64,000 nucleotides of DNA, taken from the NCBI RefSeq assembly GCF_019929665.1, contig NZ_JAHZPZ010000003.1, positions 124,001 through 188,000 of the forward strand. The letters are read 5' to 3'. Positions 42,463-52,966 of this stretch are shown here, piece after piece. Each line of letters begins with the position of its first letter. The first letter of the stretch is position 1. The stretch comes from Streptococcus infantis (GTDB lineage: Bacteria; Bacillota; Bacilli; Lactobacillales; Streptococcaceae). The translations under genes were made by a program, and so were the position numbers. The notes under the pieces were generated by a model. That model did no database searches. It saw nothing but the letters and a program-made list of their open reading frames with translations, and was not told where the DNA came from.

Positions 42463-45400
42463 ATGAAGGCAAAAAAGCTAGAATATGATCATCAACTGGG
42501 AGACCAATTAGGAGAACTTCATAAACCTCTTTATACCTTGTTGATTGAACAAGAAAAACTGGAAAAAATAGATTTGTTTGAAGGACAAGAGGTAAGAGTA
42601 GGTGCTAACAAGTATACAGTAGAAGGCAGAAGAGTCTATCGAAACGGTAAGGAATTAGAAAGAGGAGAATCTACCTTTGATAAAGAAACTGTAACCTTAT
42701 TGGTCCCTGAAGAGGATATTTTTATCACTTATATTTTTCCGCCACAACGATTTATTTGTAGCAAGAAAGAATCAGCTGACATTAGTTGGCCGATTTCGAA
42801 CCAACTTATTTTTTCAGAAAATCAAGTACAGGTTATAATTGGGGAATCTCCGATTTATCTAAACGACCGTCTAATTAAAGAGGAAGGGCTTTATCCGTTT
42901 GAATTAGGAGACCGAATGAAGGTTTCTAACTATTTTATAGAAAAAAGAAAAAACCAGTGGAAAATTGGATGTCTTTTTGAAGAACCACAATTGAATAAGA
43001 ATCGAATTCTGATACAAGAAAAAAATAATGAGTATCCGATGGATTTTCCAGAGTATAGAAGGAGTCCGAGAGTCAACCCTATTATCCATAGTGGGAAAAT
43101 CATTATCAATCAACCTCCACAGCCTATAAAGCCACCCAAAAACTCGCTCATCCGAGCCATTGTCCCAGCTTTAGGAATGTTTACTTTGACTGCATTGAGT
43201 TCAATTTGGACAAAAGGGAATCCTGTAATGATGCTAGGAATGGGTGGATTTAGTCTCCTAACAGCAGCGACAACTATGAGCCAGTATTTTGAAGAGCGAA
43301 AGGATACCAAAGAACAGGAAAAAAATCGGATTCAAGATTACGAAGCATATTTATTAAAACAAGTATCCGACTTAGAAAGATACTACAAAGAAGAAACAAA
43401 TATTTTACATTACAATCAACCGTCAATATCAACCATTACTGAGCTGATTGCAAAGTATGATTCTAGAATTTATGAGCGAATGGATTATAATGAAGATTTC
43501 TTACAGGTGTCTTTAGGATTAGGAGATAAATTAAGTCAACTAGAGTTGCAAACAAATTTTGATGAGCAAAGTAAAGATGAAATATCGCAGTTTGCTCGAA
43601 CAGTCTTGCAAGACTACAGTTTGCAAAAGAAAGTTCCAATCACTGTTAATATCTTTGAAGCGACAGTTGGTCTTGTTGGGAACAGTGAAGTAACTAGGAC
43701 AGCTGTGTATAATATGCTCTTACAGATGGCAATGTTTCATAGCTACTTAGATGTTAATTTTATCAACCTTGTTCAAGAACAGAGATATGAAAAAGATTGG
43801 TCTGAGTGGCGCTTTCTCCCTCATTTTAATATGCAGGAACGAAATATTCGTGGTTTTGTTCATGATGCCAGAAGCCGTGATGCTGTTCTAAATTCGCTTT
43901 ACCGTATTATTCAAAAACGTTCCCAAATCAAACGTGAAATGGGGGAAAAAGATGCACGCTTTAAACCTCATTATGTCTTAACGATTATGGATGACTCCCA
44001 TTTACTTGGCCATAGTTTGAATGAGTATCTAGCCAAGGATTTGACAGAGTTAGGTGTAACAGTTATTTGGGTGAAAGAGGCACGTCGTCTTTTGCCGGAA
44101 ACTATCACAACTCTAATTGAATATAAGAATCAAAATCTAGGTCAAATCATTAATGATGAAGGATCCTATAGTGCACAAACCTTTATTCCCTACCCACTGT
44201 TGGATTGCTATGAAGATTCTATCCGTACTTTAGCAAATCTAAAACACATGGAAGTAGAGAAGAATACGATTCCCAAATCCGTTACTTTTTTGGAACTCTA
44301 TCAAGTCAGAGAAGTTGAAGAGTTACAGGTTGCGTCTAGATGGTCCAAAGCGGATACTTTTAAAACATTAGCAGTGCCATTAGGATTGCGTGGGAAAGAT
44401 GACCAGGTGGAGCTCAACTTACATGAACGTGCACATGGACCACACGGCCTCGTAGCAGGAACCACTGGTTCAGGTAAATCGGAGATTCTTCAGTCTTATA
44501 TATTATCCATGGCTGTAAATTTTAGTCCAGAGGATGTTGGATTTCTTACCATTGACTTCAAGGGTGGAGGGATGGCGAATCTTTTCAAAGATCTCCCACA
44601 TATGCTTGGGTCTATTACTAACTTAGATGGTGCGGCTAGTGCGCGTGCCCTAGCTTCTATCAAAGCAGAGTTACAAAAACGTCAACGACTATTTAATCAA
44701 TTTGGCGTCAACCATATCAATGGATACACTAAATTATATAAGGAAGGTCAACAAGCTACTGACAAATCAGGTTATCCAGACAAACCATTACCTCATCTCT
44801 TCCTTATTAGTGATGAGTTTGCTGAATTGAAAGAACATGAACCAGAATTTATGACAGAGCTGGTTTCGACAGCCCGTATTGGACGTTCGCTTGGAGTTCA
44901 TCTAATTCTTGCTACACAAAAGCCATCAGGTGTCGTGAATGATCAAATATGGTCAAACTCTCGTTTCAAACTAGCGTTGAAAGTGTCAGATGAGTCTGAT
45001 TCAAATGAAATTATCAAAACACCAGATGCGGCGAGCATTACTGAACCAGGGCGTGCTTACCTACAAGTAGGAAATAACGAAATCTATGAATTGTTCCAGT
45101 CTGCATGGAGTGGTGCGCAGTATGCCCCACAAACAGAGGGAGTTCAAGAAGTTGTTGATGAACGAATCTGGTTGATAAATGACCTAGGACAATATGAGTT
45201 GCTATCTGATGACCTATCTAAGGATGAAAATTATACTGCTGATCAGACGGAAGAAATCACGGAACTCTCAGCTGTTGTAAACTACATAGCAAGAGTGAGC
45301 AAGACTGTTCCTCTCAACCTGCCAGATAAGCCGTGGTTAGAACCACTAGAGACAGCCATCATATCCCCACAAACAGATATTCACTGGAGCGATGAAAAAG

Positions 45401-46908
45401 TATTGGCCGTTCCCTTTGCTCGAATGGATATTCCGACAGAGCAACGTCAGAAGGATTATCACTTTGATTTGGAAAAAATGGGTCATACAGTTTTCTATGG
45501 TTCACCAGGTTTTGGGAAATCCCTAGCTCTTCAAACTCTAGTGTTAAATCTCGCTCGTTTGAATACTCCAGAGCAAGTACAAATCAATTTATTTGACTTT
45601 GGGACAAATGGACTCTTGCCACTAAAAGATTTACCACATGTGGTTGATTTAACACGGTTTGATGAAGAAGAAAAACTGGTTAAGTTTTTAAAACGTATTG
45701 ACCAAGAGTTGAAGAATCGCAAGGAAAAATTTGCTCTCTATAATGTAGCAAGCCTTTCCCAATACGAACAAAAATCGGGTGACAAACTCCCTGCTATTCT
45801 TACTATTTTTGATGGCTTTGATACTATAAAAGACACACAACTAGAAGAGGCTATTGAAAGTACGATTAACCGCCTCCTACGTGAGGGAGCGAGTCTTGGA
45901 TGCTATGTGATTTTGACAGCACTTCGTTCAAATAGCCTTAAAATCAGTATGTCAAGTAATATCACCTCGCGCTTGGCCTTTTACCTGGTTGATGAAGGAG
46001 CTTCTAAGGAAATTATCGGACGCGATGCTTTAATTCAGCAAGAAATTTTTGGTCGTGCCCAATTGAAAGAAGATATTCCTTATGCCATTCAGGTTTATCT
46101 CCCAATAAGTGGAGAAGGGGACATTGAGCGCCTATATAACTTGGAAGAAGAAGTCAAGTTGATTGCAAGAAGCTGGACAGGAGTTTGCCCAGAACCAATC
46201 CCAATGTTGCCAAATGAAGTGACGCTTACACACTTTAGTAATCATCCTAAAGTACTTGAGATGTGGTCGAGGGGAGAATTACCAATAGGGTTTGATAAAG
46301 AAACAACGGATCCTCAAGGGTTTGTTCCCGATAGAGATGGGTATTTTGAATTCTTATATGATACCCCGCAACAATTGGAATATTGTGAAAATAGTTTGAT
46401 ACCAGGTCTGAACAGATTAGTAAATATTGAAAAAATATTATTAAATACCAACAATAGTTACAAAAAAACAGAAGTATTTGATAAAATTATTGATAGAGAT
46501 AATATACCTAGTTTCTTTAACGATATTCAAGGAGAAATTGAAAGCCGTCACAATGGTAAAGAGGCTTCAATGATGTACGTATTTATCCCAGAAGCGCATA
46601 TGCTGGGGACTTTATTAAATATGAAAGTAACCGAGGATGCATTTAAAAAGATTGTTAGAAATAGCGGAAAAGTTCACATTCATTTTGTATTTATGGGAGA
46701 ACAACAAGCTATTAGTGTAGGCTACTTAGATGTTGACAAGGTCTTAAAGAGCAATGTTCCTGCTGGATGTGTTGGAACAAGGTTCAAAGATCAAAATATT
46801 TCAAAAGTACAAACGACCTTCAGCGAGCCAGTTGTAGCAGAGGATGAGACAAACTTTTTTGTGGGTAGAATAGGTTATCGTTTACGATTGGTTACAGATA
46901 ATGGATAG
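42463..46908 (+). CDS. essC: FtsK/SpoIIIE ATPase EssC, motor of type VIIb secretion
   Basis: The 1481-residue motor has two N-terminal FHA-like domains (about 1-190), two membrane helices (about 228-275) and three ATPase domains in a row. The first has an intact Walker A (GTTGSGKSE, about 666) with LISDEFAELK. The second has GSPGFGKSL (about 1012). The third is degenerate (LLNTNNSYKK, about 1325), as usual for the C-terminal domain that recognises substrates. The C-terminal region varies among strains and matches the effectors encoded just downstream. Confidence 0.96.
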   Translation: MKAKKLEYDHQLGDQLGELHKPLYTLLIEQEKLEKIDLFEGQEVRVGANKYTVEGRRVYRNGKELERGESTFDKETVTLLVPEEDIFITYIFPPQRFICSKKESADISWPISNQLIFSENQVQVIIGESPIYLNDRLIKEEGLYPFELGDRMKVSNYFIEKRKNQWKIGCLFEEPQLNKNRILIQEKNNEYPMDFPEYRRSPRVNPIIHSGKIIINQPPQPIKPPKNSLIRAIVPALGMFTLTALSSIWTKGNPVMMLGMGGFSLLTAATTMSQYFEERKDTKEQEKNRIQDYEAYLLKQVSDLERYYKEETNILHYNQPSISTITELIAKYDSRIYERMDYNEDFLQVSLGLGDKLSQLELQTNFDEQSKDEISQFARTVLQDYSLQKKVPITVNIFEATVGLVGNSEVTRTAVYNMLLQMAMFHSYLDVNFINLVQEQRYEKDWSEWRFLPHFNMQERNIRGFVHDARSRDAVLNSLYRIIQKRSQIKREMGEKDARFKPHYVLTIMDDSHLLGHSLNEYLAKDLTELGVTVIWVKEARRLLPETITTLIEYKNQNLGQIINDEGSYSAQTFIPYPLLDCYEDSIRTLANLKHMEVEKNTIPKSVTFLELYQVREVEELQVASRWSKADTFKTLAVPLGLRGKDDQVELNLHERAHGPHGLVAGTTGSGKSEILQSYILSMAVNFSPEDVGFLTIDFKGGGMANLFKDLPHMLGSITNLDGAASARALASIKAELQKRQRLFNQFGVNHINGYTKLYKEGQQATDKSGYPDKPLPHLFLISDEFAELKEHEPEFMTELVSTARIGRSLGVHLILATQKPSGVVNDQIWSNSRFKLALKVSDESDSNEIIKTPDAASITEPGRAYLQVGNNEIYELFQSAWSGAQYAPQTEGVQEVVDERIWLINDLGQYELLSDDLSKDENYTADQTEEITELSAVVNYIARVSKTVPLNLPDKPWLEPLETAIISPQTDIHWSDEKVLAVPFARMDIPTEQRQKDYHFDLEKMGHTVFYGSPGFGKSLALQTLVLNLARLNTPEQVQINLFDFGTNGLLPLKDLPHVVDLTRFDEEEKLVKFLKRIDQELKNRKEKFALYNVASLSQYEQKSGDKLPAILTIFDGFDTIKDTQLEEAIESTINRLLREGASLGCYVILTALRSNSLKISMSSNITSRLAFYLVDEGASKEIIGRDALIQQEIFGRAQLKEDIPYAIQVYLPISGEGDIERLYNLEEEVKLIARSWTGVCPEPIPMLPNEVTLTHFSNHPKVLEMWSRGELPIGFDKETTDPQGFVPDRDGYFEFLYDTPQQLEYCENSLIPGLNRLVNIEKILLNTNNSYKKTEVFDKIIDRDNIPSFFNDIQGEIESRHNGKEASMMYVFIPEAHMLGTLLNMKVTEDAFKKIVRNSGKVHIHFVFMGEQQAISVGYLDVDKVLKSNVPAGCVGTRFKDQNISKVQTTFSEPVVAEDETNFFVGRIGYRLRLVTDNG

Positions 46909-46950
46909 AATCTTTAACATAAGTTGATAAAAAACAAAGGAGATATAGCT

Positions 46951-47358
46951 ATGTCTCGTGATTACAGTTATGAGATTTACTCTTTACGACAACAGATTTC
47001 AACAATGTCTAGTGAAAGAGCGGATATATTAAATAAAATTAGTATTCTAAAACAGAATAAGAGTAAAATACAGAGCAAGAAAAGCGCAATTTCAGAACAA
47101 TTGTCTCAATACGATTTGATAAAGGCAAAAGCTACTTCTAATTTTGCTGGAAATAGAAGAGATGATTTTAATAATAAAGTAGAGACACTAAAAGGGTCGA
47201 TTTCCCAATGGTTGAAGAATACCCAGAATAATATTGATTTGATTGACCAAAAAATCTCAACCTATACGGCTGAAGCTTCTAATTTAGCAATTGGTATGAA
47301 TTACGCTAGCCAATCACTAAATACTTATATTTATCTTCAAAGTCAAAATGAAGATTAA
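46951..47358 (+). CDS. DUF5082-like coiled-coil protein, probable LXG partner
   Basis: I choose the ATG at 46951 (AAAGGAGATATAGCT before it), giving 135 residues; the frame is open back to 46924. The protein is almost all helix and coiled coil (YSLRQQISTMSSERADILNKI...), in the DUF5082/YwqH style. In Bacillus and streptococcal type VII loci such small helical proteins precede LXG toxins and bind their N-terminal heads for secretion. That role is inferred from position and shape. Confidence 0.75.
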   Translation: MSRDYSYEIYSLRQQISTMSSERADILNKISILKQNKSKIQSKKSAISEQLSQYDLIKAKATSNFAGNRRDDFNNKVETLKGSISQWLKNTQNNIDLIDQKISTYTAEASNLAIGMNYASQSLNTYIYLQSQNED

Positions 47359-47369
47359 GGGGGAGATTT

Positions 47370-47642
47370 ATGGGAGAAATAAAATTAGATTTAAATATTT
47401 GGTCTGTTGATGTTGTTACATATTCTTCATCAATTGATGCTTTGTCCGATCTTTCAAAACCTGCCTTGAGCGAGAATGACTTACAACCTTTCCTTAAAAT
47501 TAATTCTATGATAGATGAGTTAAACAATTCGATAAAAACATTTAAAAGAAATTCAATAGATCAGACAGGAAATATGTCTAGGGCTGTAGCGAATAAAATG
47601 TCTGATGATGCTGCTGGGGCTGCAGGTTTTAGAGGAGGATAA
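47370..47642 (+). CDS. DUF5344/YwqI-like small helical protein, probable LXG partner
   Basis: The 90-residue protein begins MGEIKLDLN and has two helical segments and a Gly/Ala-rich tail (DDAAGAAGFRGG). This resembles YwqI-type proteins encoded next to LXG toxins. It lies 11 bases after the coiled-coil protein and 1 base before the next gene. It probably joins the pre-secretion complex with the LXG head. Confidence 0.7.
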   Translation: MGEIKLDLNIWSVDVVTYSSSIDALSDLSKPALSENDLQPFLKINSMIDELNNSIKTFKRNSIDQTGNMSRAVANKMSDDAAGAAGFRGG

Positions 47643-47643
47643 G

Positions 47644-48294
47644 ATGATTTCACAAGAAATGTTATGGGCACAGTATTTTACAGAGTCCTATCTTGGTTTT
47701 AAGCCGAATTCACTCATCGATCAAATCGCTAAAGCTATTATTTATAGACCGGATTTATTTAGAACATTGGTTTTAAATTTGTCTCAGAGTGATATGAGTT
47801 ATGAGTACAATCCAACAATTGGAGCAAGTATTGATTTTCGCTTCAATAAGGGAGAGGTTATTATCACTCGTCTTGGGGAAACTCAGCTTTTTTCCACATC
47901 TGAGTTTGTGCGTTTACTTGGATTAATTGATAAAATTTATACAGAAATTCTGCCATTAGGTAGTGTTATTCAAATAAATAGAGAAAAGTTACCCAAAGAT
48001 GCTCTTGAGGATTTTATTGAAGAAATGCCTATCTATGTATTAATTACAGGGCAACGGGTATCAATCGAAAACAAATTTTATCTAGATTACACGGGATATT
48101 TTTGGCCAAAAGGTTTGATTCCAAATCAAGAAACCTTAGTTATATCTGATGACATGATTGCATCCGTCCTTTTTAGGGGGCTAGAGAAGAATGATATTCA
48201 GGAACAACATGTCTTAAACCTACGTCGCCAACTACTTGCAAAGGATCTGGATTCTTATACTTTTCACAATTATCAAATGGAGGCTAGCCGATGA
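47644..48294 (+). CDS. T7SS-associated protein with a DUF4176-like C-terminal domain
   Basis: The ATG at 47644 follows AGGAGGATAAG, giving 216 residues. The first about 95 residues are not recognised. The second half (ILPLGSVIQINREKLPK..., then DYTGYFWPKGLI, then ISDDMIASVLFRGLE) has the same motif order as the DUF4176 proteins at 50600, 52966 and 55298: PLGSV, a Y/F-D-x-G strand, and an E/D-I-x-x-V-x-F-x-G end. It overlaps the LXG gene by four bases. It may be an adaptor or chaperone for the toxin; this is inference. Confidence 0.65.
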   Translation: MISQEMLWAQYFTESYLGFKPNSLIDQIAKAIIYRPDLFRTLVLNLSQSDMSYEYNPTIGASIDFRFNKGEVIITRLGETQLFSTSEFVRLLGLIDKIYTEILPLGSVIQINREKLPKDALEDFIEEMPIYVLITGQRVSIENKFYLDYTGYFWPKGLIPNQETLVISDDMIASVLFRGLEKNDIQEQHVLNLRRQLLAKDLDSYTFHNYQMEASR

Positions 48295-49790
48295 AATATA
48301 AGTATTCTGAATTATTGATAGCGCGCGAGGGACTTTATCGTTCAAAAAGTGGATTTGAGGATAAGATTCTAGCAGCGATTCAAGGTACTCGAGAGTTGAT
48401 TGGCACGGAAAGTTTTCGTTCTGCCACCAAAGATGCGATTAATGCAGAGCTGAGTAATTATAACCTGCCTTTATTATTTAGTTACCATGATTTAGCCAAT
48501 GGTTTATATAATGAGTGGGATCGGCTGATGTTACGCTTTCAGGAGTTGGTTGATGAGCATAGTCCTGCTGCTGTCATTGATACGTCAGAATTTTCCGGTT
48601 TAAAAAGAGCTGTGGTGCAACCGACTCAAGAGATTTTGAACTTGATTGCCCATCCAGACCTGACAATAGCTTACTCTGCAATTGGAGGTATGGTGGGCAT
48701 CAGCAATCCTTCTTCAGCAGATATCAAAAGCCATAAGGAAGAAGCCCTGCAATCTCTTCGTACAACTGAAAGTCGGATGGAATCATTTAATGGTGAATTG
48801 TTGGGGAGCGGTGTGACCACTACCCTCTCCACAATCGCAAGTGGTTTGAGTCGGTCTCGCAAAGCTGTTGGCATGACAGACCCTTATCACAATGTGGAAG
48901 CCCTTGCAATTTTTAAGGACACGAAGTTACGGGATCAACAGATCGAGAATTCTAAAACTCTGCACGAAGAACTAATCCGTTATATTCGACATTATAATCC
49001 AGAAACGGCCTTTGACTTGAGCCAAATGAGTGAGCAGGAACTACAGACCTTGGGTCGTACGATCTCTCTTGCCTCCCATGGGAATGGCGGTAAGAAACCT
49101 CAGGAGCTGATTGATTTCTTGAAAGGGAATGAAGTTACGTTTGAGAAGGAGATCACAGTATTTGACAATGGTCAACACTACCTCAAGAGCAAAATCCAGA
49201 TAAAAGGTCACTTCAAAGGGGAAAGTGCCATCACTTTTAACACTAAATATAAAGATGGTAAGTTAAGTCAAGAAGGAGAGTATAGCGTTGGCGGTTTGAG
49301 TACAGATTTTCTAGACGAAAAGGCCAATTATAAGACGAAAATAGGACTAAAGGACTATTCTATAACGGGTGAGTTCAGTATAGCAGACCAGATTAGTTCG
49401 AAGTACGGGAGACTCGCACCCAACCTTTCTATTGGCTTTGGCTATAAGAATCGCTCTCTTGAGGTTGGGACCAAGTCAGAGAATGGTTATCGTGTTTCCT
49501 ATGTAAAAGAACATAACCAGGTCAAACAAGACTACGGAACAGTTAAAACAACCACTGAAACAGGGGTGAGAACGGTGGATCATCTCCAAAGGACATTTGA
49601 CTATGTCGCAGAGCATCCAGTTGCGTCGGTAGCAATAGCTTTTGGTGCAGTAATTGCTATAGGTGCCGCTGTAGCATTTGCTCCTTCAGTTATCGCTGCT
49701 CTATCTGCTTTTGGAACTCTAAAATTACTAGGAGGGTTAACTACTAGCATCCTTATTGGAATATCTATTTTTAATAATAAAGGGGAGTAA
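48291..49790 (+). CDS. Full-length LXG-type T7SS toxin with a hydrophobic tip (cassette 1)
   Basis: The 499-residue protein has an LXG-like helical head (about 1-200, with FRSATKDAINAELSNYNLPLL), a beta-repeat middle (about 290-420, [27 protein letters not shown] type strands) and a C-terminal tip (about 435-495) of Ala/Gly-rich helices. The tip resembles the glycine-zipper pore-forming end of TelE-type toxins. From about residue 120 to 432 it is nearly identical to the two headless copies downstream; only this copy has the head. It overlaps the previous gene by four bases. The immunity gene follows three bases later. Confidence 0.85.
   Translation: MKYKYSELLIAREGLYRSKSGFEDKILAAIQGTRELIGTESFRSATKDAINAELSNYNLPLLFSYHDLANGLYNEWDRLMLRFQELVDEHSPAAVIDTSEFSGLKRAVVQPTQEILNLIAHPDLTIAYSAIGGMVGISNPSSADIKSHKEEALQSLRTTESRMESFNGELLGSGVTTTLSTIASGLSRSRKAVGMTDPYHNVEALAIFKDTKLRDQQIENSKTLHEELIRYIRHYNPETAFDLSQMSEQELQTLGRTISLASHGNGGKKPQELIDFLKGNEVTFEKEITVFDNGQHYLKSKIQIKGHFKGESAITFNTKYKDGKLSQEGEYSVGGLSTDFLDEKANYKTKIGLKDYSITGEFSIADQISSKYGRLAPNLSIGFGYKNRSLEVGTKSENGYRVSYVKEHNQVKQDYGTVKTTTETGVRTVDHLQRTFDYVAEHPVASVAIAFGAVIAIGAAVAFAPSVIAALSAFGTLKLLGGLTTSILIGISIFNNKGE
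48648..49586 (+). repeat. Cassette block A, copy 1 (toxin middle region)
   Basis: About 940 bp is repeated with few differences at 51003-51941 and 53374-54307. It covers the toxin from [14 protein letters not shown] to VDHL. The DNA on its 3' side (the tip) differs in all three copies. Confidence 0.9.
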
Positions 49791-49793
49791 TAT

Positions 49794-50600
49794 ATGAAAT
49801 TAGTAGAAAAAAAAGTAAGTAGGGCGACAGAAAACACTCTTCTACAACTTGATAGGGCTATTCTAATTTGCTTATTTTTAGTCTTGGTTGTTGATGTGAT
49901 GGCAGTGTGTTTAGTATTGCAAAGTAATTTGGAAATATTGGGACTCATATTATTAGTTATTGACTTTTTCGCTCTTGTCTTTGTATTTTATTTAAGATTT
50001 ATATCTAGCAAAGTTGCTTATCTAATGTTAAACGATGCTATTAATCTTAAACTCTATGAAGACATGTTTAGGGTTCAATCTGAAAAATCTATTAAGCCCT
50101 ATAGAGCAACGTACCAAGAAAATTTCCATTTTGTTAAGGGACAAGTGACTTATTTGAAAGGAGATTTTCAAGCTGCGAAAGAAAATTTTGAAAAAATTAA
50201 TTTAAAAAAAGTTTGGAAGAGATTTAGTACAGACATGTTCCTAAGATTAACTTATGGTCAATTGTTGGTTTCCATCCATCTTCAAGATGCGCAAGATATT
50301 GCTTTCTTTGAGGAACAGTTGTCCAAGGCGCCAGATTCGAAAGGTGGTAAGGCTAAACTAATCGCCCAAACTCAAGCCATAAAAGATATTGTGTTCAATA
50401 AAGAAGTGAACGACTACTTCGACACCACTGAACCAGAAAGTAATCTAGCTCGAATCATGTTTTCTTATTACGGCGCTCTCAATGCTCAATTAAAAGGAGA
50501 TGAAGAACGTGCCCGTAGTTTGTTTGAAAGCATCGCCCATGAAAATCCAGAACTCTTTTATGTTCAGGAAGCGCAGAGATACTTAGAAGGAGAAAACTGA
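49794..50600 (+). CDS. Membrane immunity-type protein (cassette 1)
   Basis: The 268-residue protein has two membrane helices (about 24-45 and 48-67) and a helical, TPR-like cytoplasmic part (about 85-268). It ends in a block shared by all three cassettes ([32 protein letters not shown]). It is encoded immediately after the toxin, and its membrane part is the most variable section among the three copies. That is expected for an immunity protein matched to a membrane-acting tip. It overlaps the DUF4176 gene by one base. Confidence 0.75.
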   Translation: MKLVEKKVSRATENTLLQLDRAILICLFLVLVVDVMAVCLVLQSNLEILGLILLVIDFFALVFVFYLRFISSKVAYLMLNDAINLKLYEDMFRVQSEKSIKPYRATYQENFHFVKGQVTYLKGDFQAAKENFEKINLKKVWKRFSTDMFLRLTYGQLLVSIHLQDAQDIAFFEEQLSKAPDSKGGKAKLIAQTQAIKDIVFNKEVNDYFDTTEPESNLARIMFSYYGALNAQLKGDEERARSLFESIAHENPELFYVQEAQRYLEGEN

Positions 50601-50911
50601 TGTCAGAACGTACTGCTTTACCTATTGGGAGTGTTGTTCGAGTGAGAGAAGGTGTGGAGCCTGTCATGATTGTTAATCATTGTCCAGTTACTGAAAAGGA
50701 CGGCAAGCAAGGTTATTTTGATTTTGGAGCTGTCAGTCTTCCGCTAGGACTCATTAATCAAAACATTATCTTCTTTAACAAGGAGGATATAGATGAGGTT
50801 CTATTCTTTGGTTACATCGATCGTCGATTTCAAGACTTTTTGAGTCGTTATGATGAGGAAGTCTCAAAAATCACCTATGACCACTTCACCATAGAAGACT
50901 TTAAAAAATGA
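50600..50911 (+). CDS. DUF4176 protein (cassette 1)
   Basis: The 103-residue protein has the DUF4176 pattern: ALPIGSVVRVREG at the start, GYFDFGAVSLPLGLI in the middle, and FFNKEDIDEVLFFGYIDRRFQDFL at the end. Three near-identical copies close the three cassettes. The family is tied to type VII loci with no settled function. Its constancy, against the variability of tips and immunity proteins, suggests a general role such as handling or assembly. Confidence 0.85.
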   Translation: MSERTALPIGSVVRVREGVEPVMIVNHCPVTEKDGKQGYFDFGAVSLPLGLINQNIIFFNKEDIDEVLFFGYIDRRFQDFLSRYDEEVSKITYDHFTIEDFKK

Positions 50912-50916
50912 CATAC

Positions 50917-50945
50917 AAATCCTAGAATTTCATTCTAGGATTTTC
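50917..50945 (+). terminator. Terminator of cassette 1
   Basis: The stem AAATCCTAGAAT/ATTCTAGGATTT with loop TTC is repeated after cassettes 2 and 3 (53283-53311 and 55614-55643). Confidence 0.75.
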
Positions 50946-50960
50946 TATATGGTGAGAAAA

Positions 50961-50969
50961 TGTTATAAT
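50961..50969 (+). promoter_or_regulatory. Extended -10 in the linker before cassette 2
   Basis: TG-T-TATAAT (-10 at 50964-50969) lies just after the terminator. The same element precedes cassette 3 (53327-53335). It could drive the immunity genes independently of the secretion operon. No good -35 is present. Confidence 0.5.
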
Positions 50970-50993
50970 GAAGATTAAGTAGAATAGTCACTG

Positions 50994-52133
50994 GTGAAAT
51001 TTGCCCATCCAGACCTGACAATAGCCTACTCTGCAATTGGAGGTATGGTGGGCATCAGCAATCCTTCTACAGCAGATATCAAAAGCCAGAAGGAAGAAGC
51101 CCTGCAATCTCTTCGTACAACTGAAAGTCGGATGGAATCATTTAATGGTGAACTGTTGGGGAGCGGTGTGACCACTACTCTCTCCACAATCGCAAGTGGT
51201 TTGAGTCGGTCTCGCAAAGCTGTTGGTATGACAGACCCTTATCACAATGTGGAAGCTCTTGCAATTTTTAAGGACACGAAGTTACGGGATCAACAGATCG
51301 AGAATTCTAAAACTCTGCACGAAGAACTAATCCATTATATTCGACATTATAATCCAGAAACGGCCTTTGACTTGAGCCAAATGAGTGAGCAGGAACTACA
51401 GACCTTGGGTCGTACGATCTCTCTTGCCTCCCATGGGAATGGCGGTAAGAAACCTCAGGAACTGATTGATTTCTTGAAAGGGAATGAAGTTACGTTTGAG
51501 AAGGAGATCACAGTATATGACGATGGTCAGCACTACCTTAAGAGCAAAATCCAGATAAAAGGTCACTTCAAAGGGGAAAGTGCCATCACTTTTAACACTA
51601 AATATAAAGATGGTAAGTTAAGTCAAGAAGGAGAGTATAGCGTAGGAGGTTTGAGTACAGATTTTCTAGATGAAAAGGCCAATTATAAGACGAAGATAGG
51701 GCTAAAGGACTATTCTATAACGGGTGAGTTCAGTTTAGCAGACCAGATTAGTTCGAAGTACGGGAGACTCACACCCAACCTTTCCATTGGCTTTGGCTAT
51801 AAGAATCGCTCTCTTGAGGTTGGGACCAAGTCAGAGAATGGTTATCGTGTTTCCTATGTAAAAGAACATAACCAGGTCAAACAAGACTACGGAACAGTTA
51901 AAACAACCACTGAAACAGGGGTGAGAACGGTGGATCATCTCACTCAAACTTTTAATACAACTGGTGAGGTAGTTGGTAGTGCTTTTAATTGGGTTGTAGA
52001 GCATCCAGTTGAAACGATTGGACTTACTCTTGTAACAGTTGGGACAATTCTTGCTTTTTCTACTGGGGTTGGTGAGGTAGCAACTGCTGTAGTTGCATTA
52101 TTTGTAGGGATTACGGCGTTATTTAATAGCTAG
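50994..52133 (+). CDS. Headless LXG toxin module (cassette 2)
   Basis: The frame encodes 379 residues equivalent to residues about 121 onward of the full toxin. It starts at a GTG at 50994 with no real ribosome binding site; an internal ATG lies at the MVGISNPS position. The middle is almost identical to copy 1, but the tip from VDHL on is new: an inserted [22 protein letters not shown] and then a hydrophobic VTVGTILAF...[13 protein letters not shown]. Without the head it should not be exported. It is probably a silent tip reserve, kept open by recombination with copy 1. Confidence 0.75.
   Translation: MKFAHPDLTIAYSAIGGMVGISNPSTADIKSQKEEALQSLRTTESRMESFNGELLGSGVTTTLSTIASGLSRSRKAVGMTDPYHNVEALAIFKDTKLRDQQIENSKTLHEELIHYIRHYNPETAFDLSQMSEQELQTLGRTISLASHGNGGKKPQELIDFLKGNEVTFEKEITVYDDGQHYLKSKIQIKGHFKGESAITFNTKYKDGKLSQEGEYSVGGLSTDFLDEKANYKTKIGLKDYSITGEFSLADQISSKYGRLTPNLSIGFGYKNRSLEVGTKSENGYRVSYVKEHNQVKQDYGTVKTTTETGVRTVDHLTQTFNTTGEVVGSAFNWVVEHPVETIGLTLVTVGTILAFSTGVGEVATAVVALFVGITALFNS
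51003..51941 (+). repeat. Cassette block A, copy 2
   Basis: Near-identical to 48648-49586 and 53374-54307. It begins abruptly within the codons for AHPDL, the same point where copy 1 leaves its unique head. Confidence 0.9.
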
Positions 52134-52147
52134 TTATGGAGTGTTAT

Positions 52148-52966
52148 ATGAAAAGAGCTATAGAAATTATTAGAACATGGTCAGCTGATAAAATAGAATT
52201 AATTTTTCTTAAAATTATATTTAAATATTTGCTGTATTTTTTAGTGTTTTCAACAGTAATTGTTTATGTCTATATTTTTAACCATTCATCGACCACTTAC
52301 ACAAAGGTATTATCAATATTTCTTGTCTTTGTTATATTGTTTATTCTTCTATCTAAACTATTACTTGATAAGGCTTTAATTGATATTTTATCTCAAGATA
52401 TCAATTTAGCAAAGTATCAAGAAATAGTTGCTAGAGCTGAGGAAAATTCTTTAAATAGAAATGTTCAAGTTCTTCCAAAATATTTGGCAAATGCAAGAGT
52501 ATCCTTTTATAGAGGACACTTCCAAGATAGTTTAGAATTGCTGAATAAAATAAAAAATAGTAATCTAAAAAAATCCAAAAATCTGTACTATGTATTTAAT
52601 ATCAAGTATTATAGCATCCTAAACTTGGTTCATTTGAATGATTGTTTAGAATTGAGAGAATTGATGATAGAAATTGAAGGGCTAACAAGTAATGTTCAAT
52701 CGCAAATTTTAAAATATCAGGAAGAAATTTTGAGTTTAAAGGCTATTGTTGACATCTATTGTAATAAAATATCAAACGACTACTTCGATACCACAGAACC
52801 TGAAAATAAGCTAGCCCGAATCATGTTCTCTTATTACGGAGCCCTTAATGCTCAGCTAAAAGGAGATGAGGATCGTGCCCGTAATTTGTTTGAAAGTATC
52901 GCCCATGAAAATCCAGAGCTTTTCTATGTTCAGGAAGCGCAGAAATATTTAGAAGGAGAAAACTGA
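52148..52966 (+). CDS. Membrane immunity-type protein (cassette 2)
   Basis: I choose the ATG at 52148 (GGAG six bases upstream), giving 272 residues; an in-frame ATG at 52136 is less likely. Two membrane helices (about 24-43 and 52-72) precede a helical region unlike those of cassettes 1 and 3. The last about 65 residues ([22 protein letters not shown]...) are shared. The unique front pairs with the unique tip encoded just before it. It overlaps the DUF4176 gene by one base. Confidence 0.72.
   Translation: MKRAIEIIRTWSADKIELIFLKIIFKYLLYFLVFSTVIVYVYIFNHSSTTYTKVLSIFLVFVILFILLSKLLLDKALIDILSQDINLAKYQEIVARAEENSLNRNVQVLPKYLANARVSFYRGHFQDSLELLNKIKNSNLKKSKNLYYVFNIKYYSILNLVHLNDCLELRELMIEIEGLTSNVQSQILKYQEEILSLKAIVDIYCNKISNDYFDTTEPENKLARIMFSYYGALNAQLKGDEDRARNLFESIAHENPELFYVQEAQKYLEGEN

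Noticed and set aside
43110..43310. Minus-strand frame over the EssC membrane region
   Set aside because: Antisense shadow of essC without start signals.
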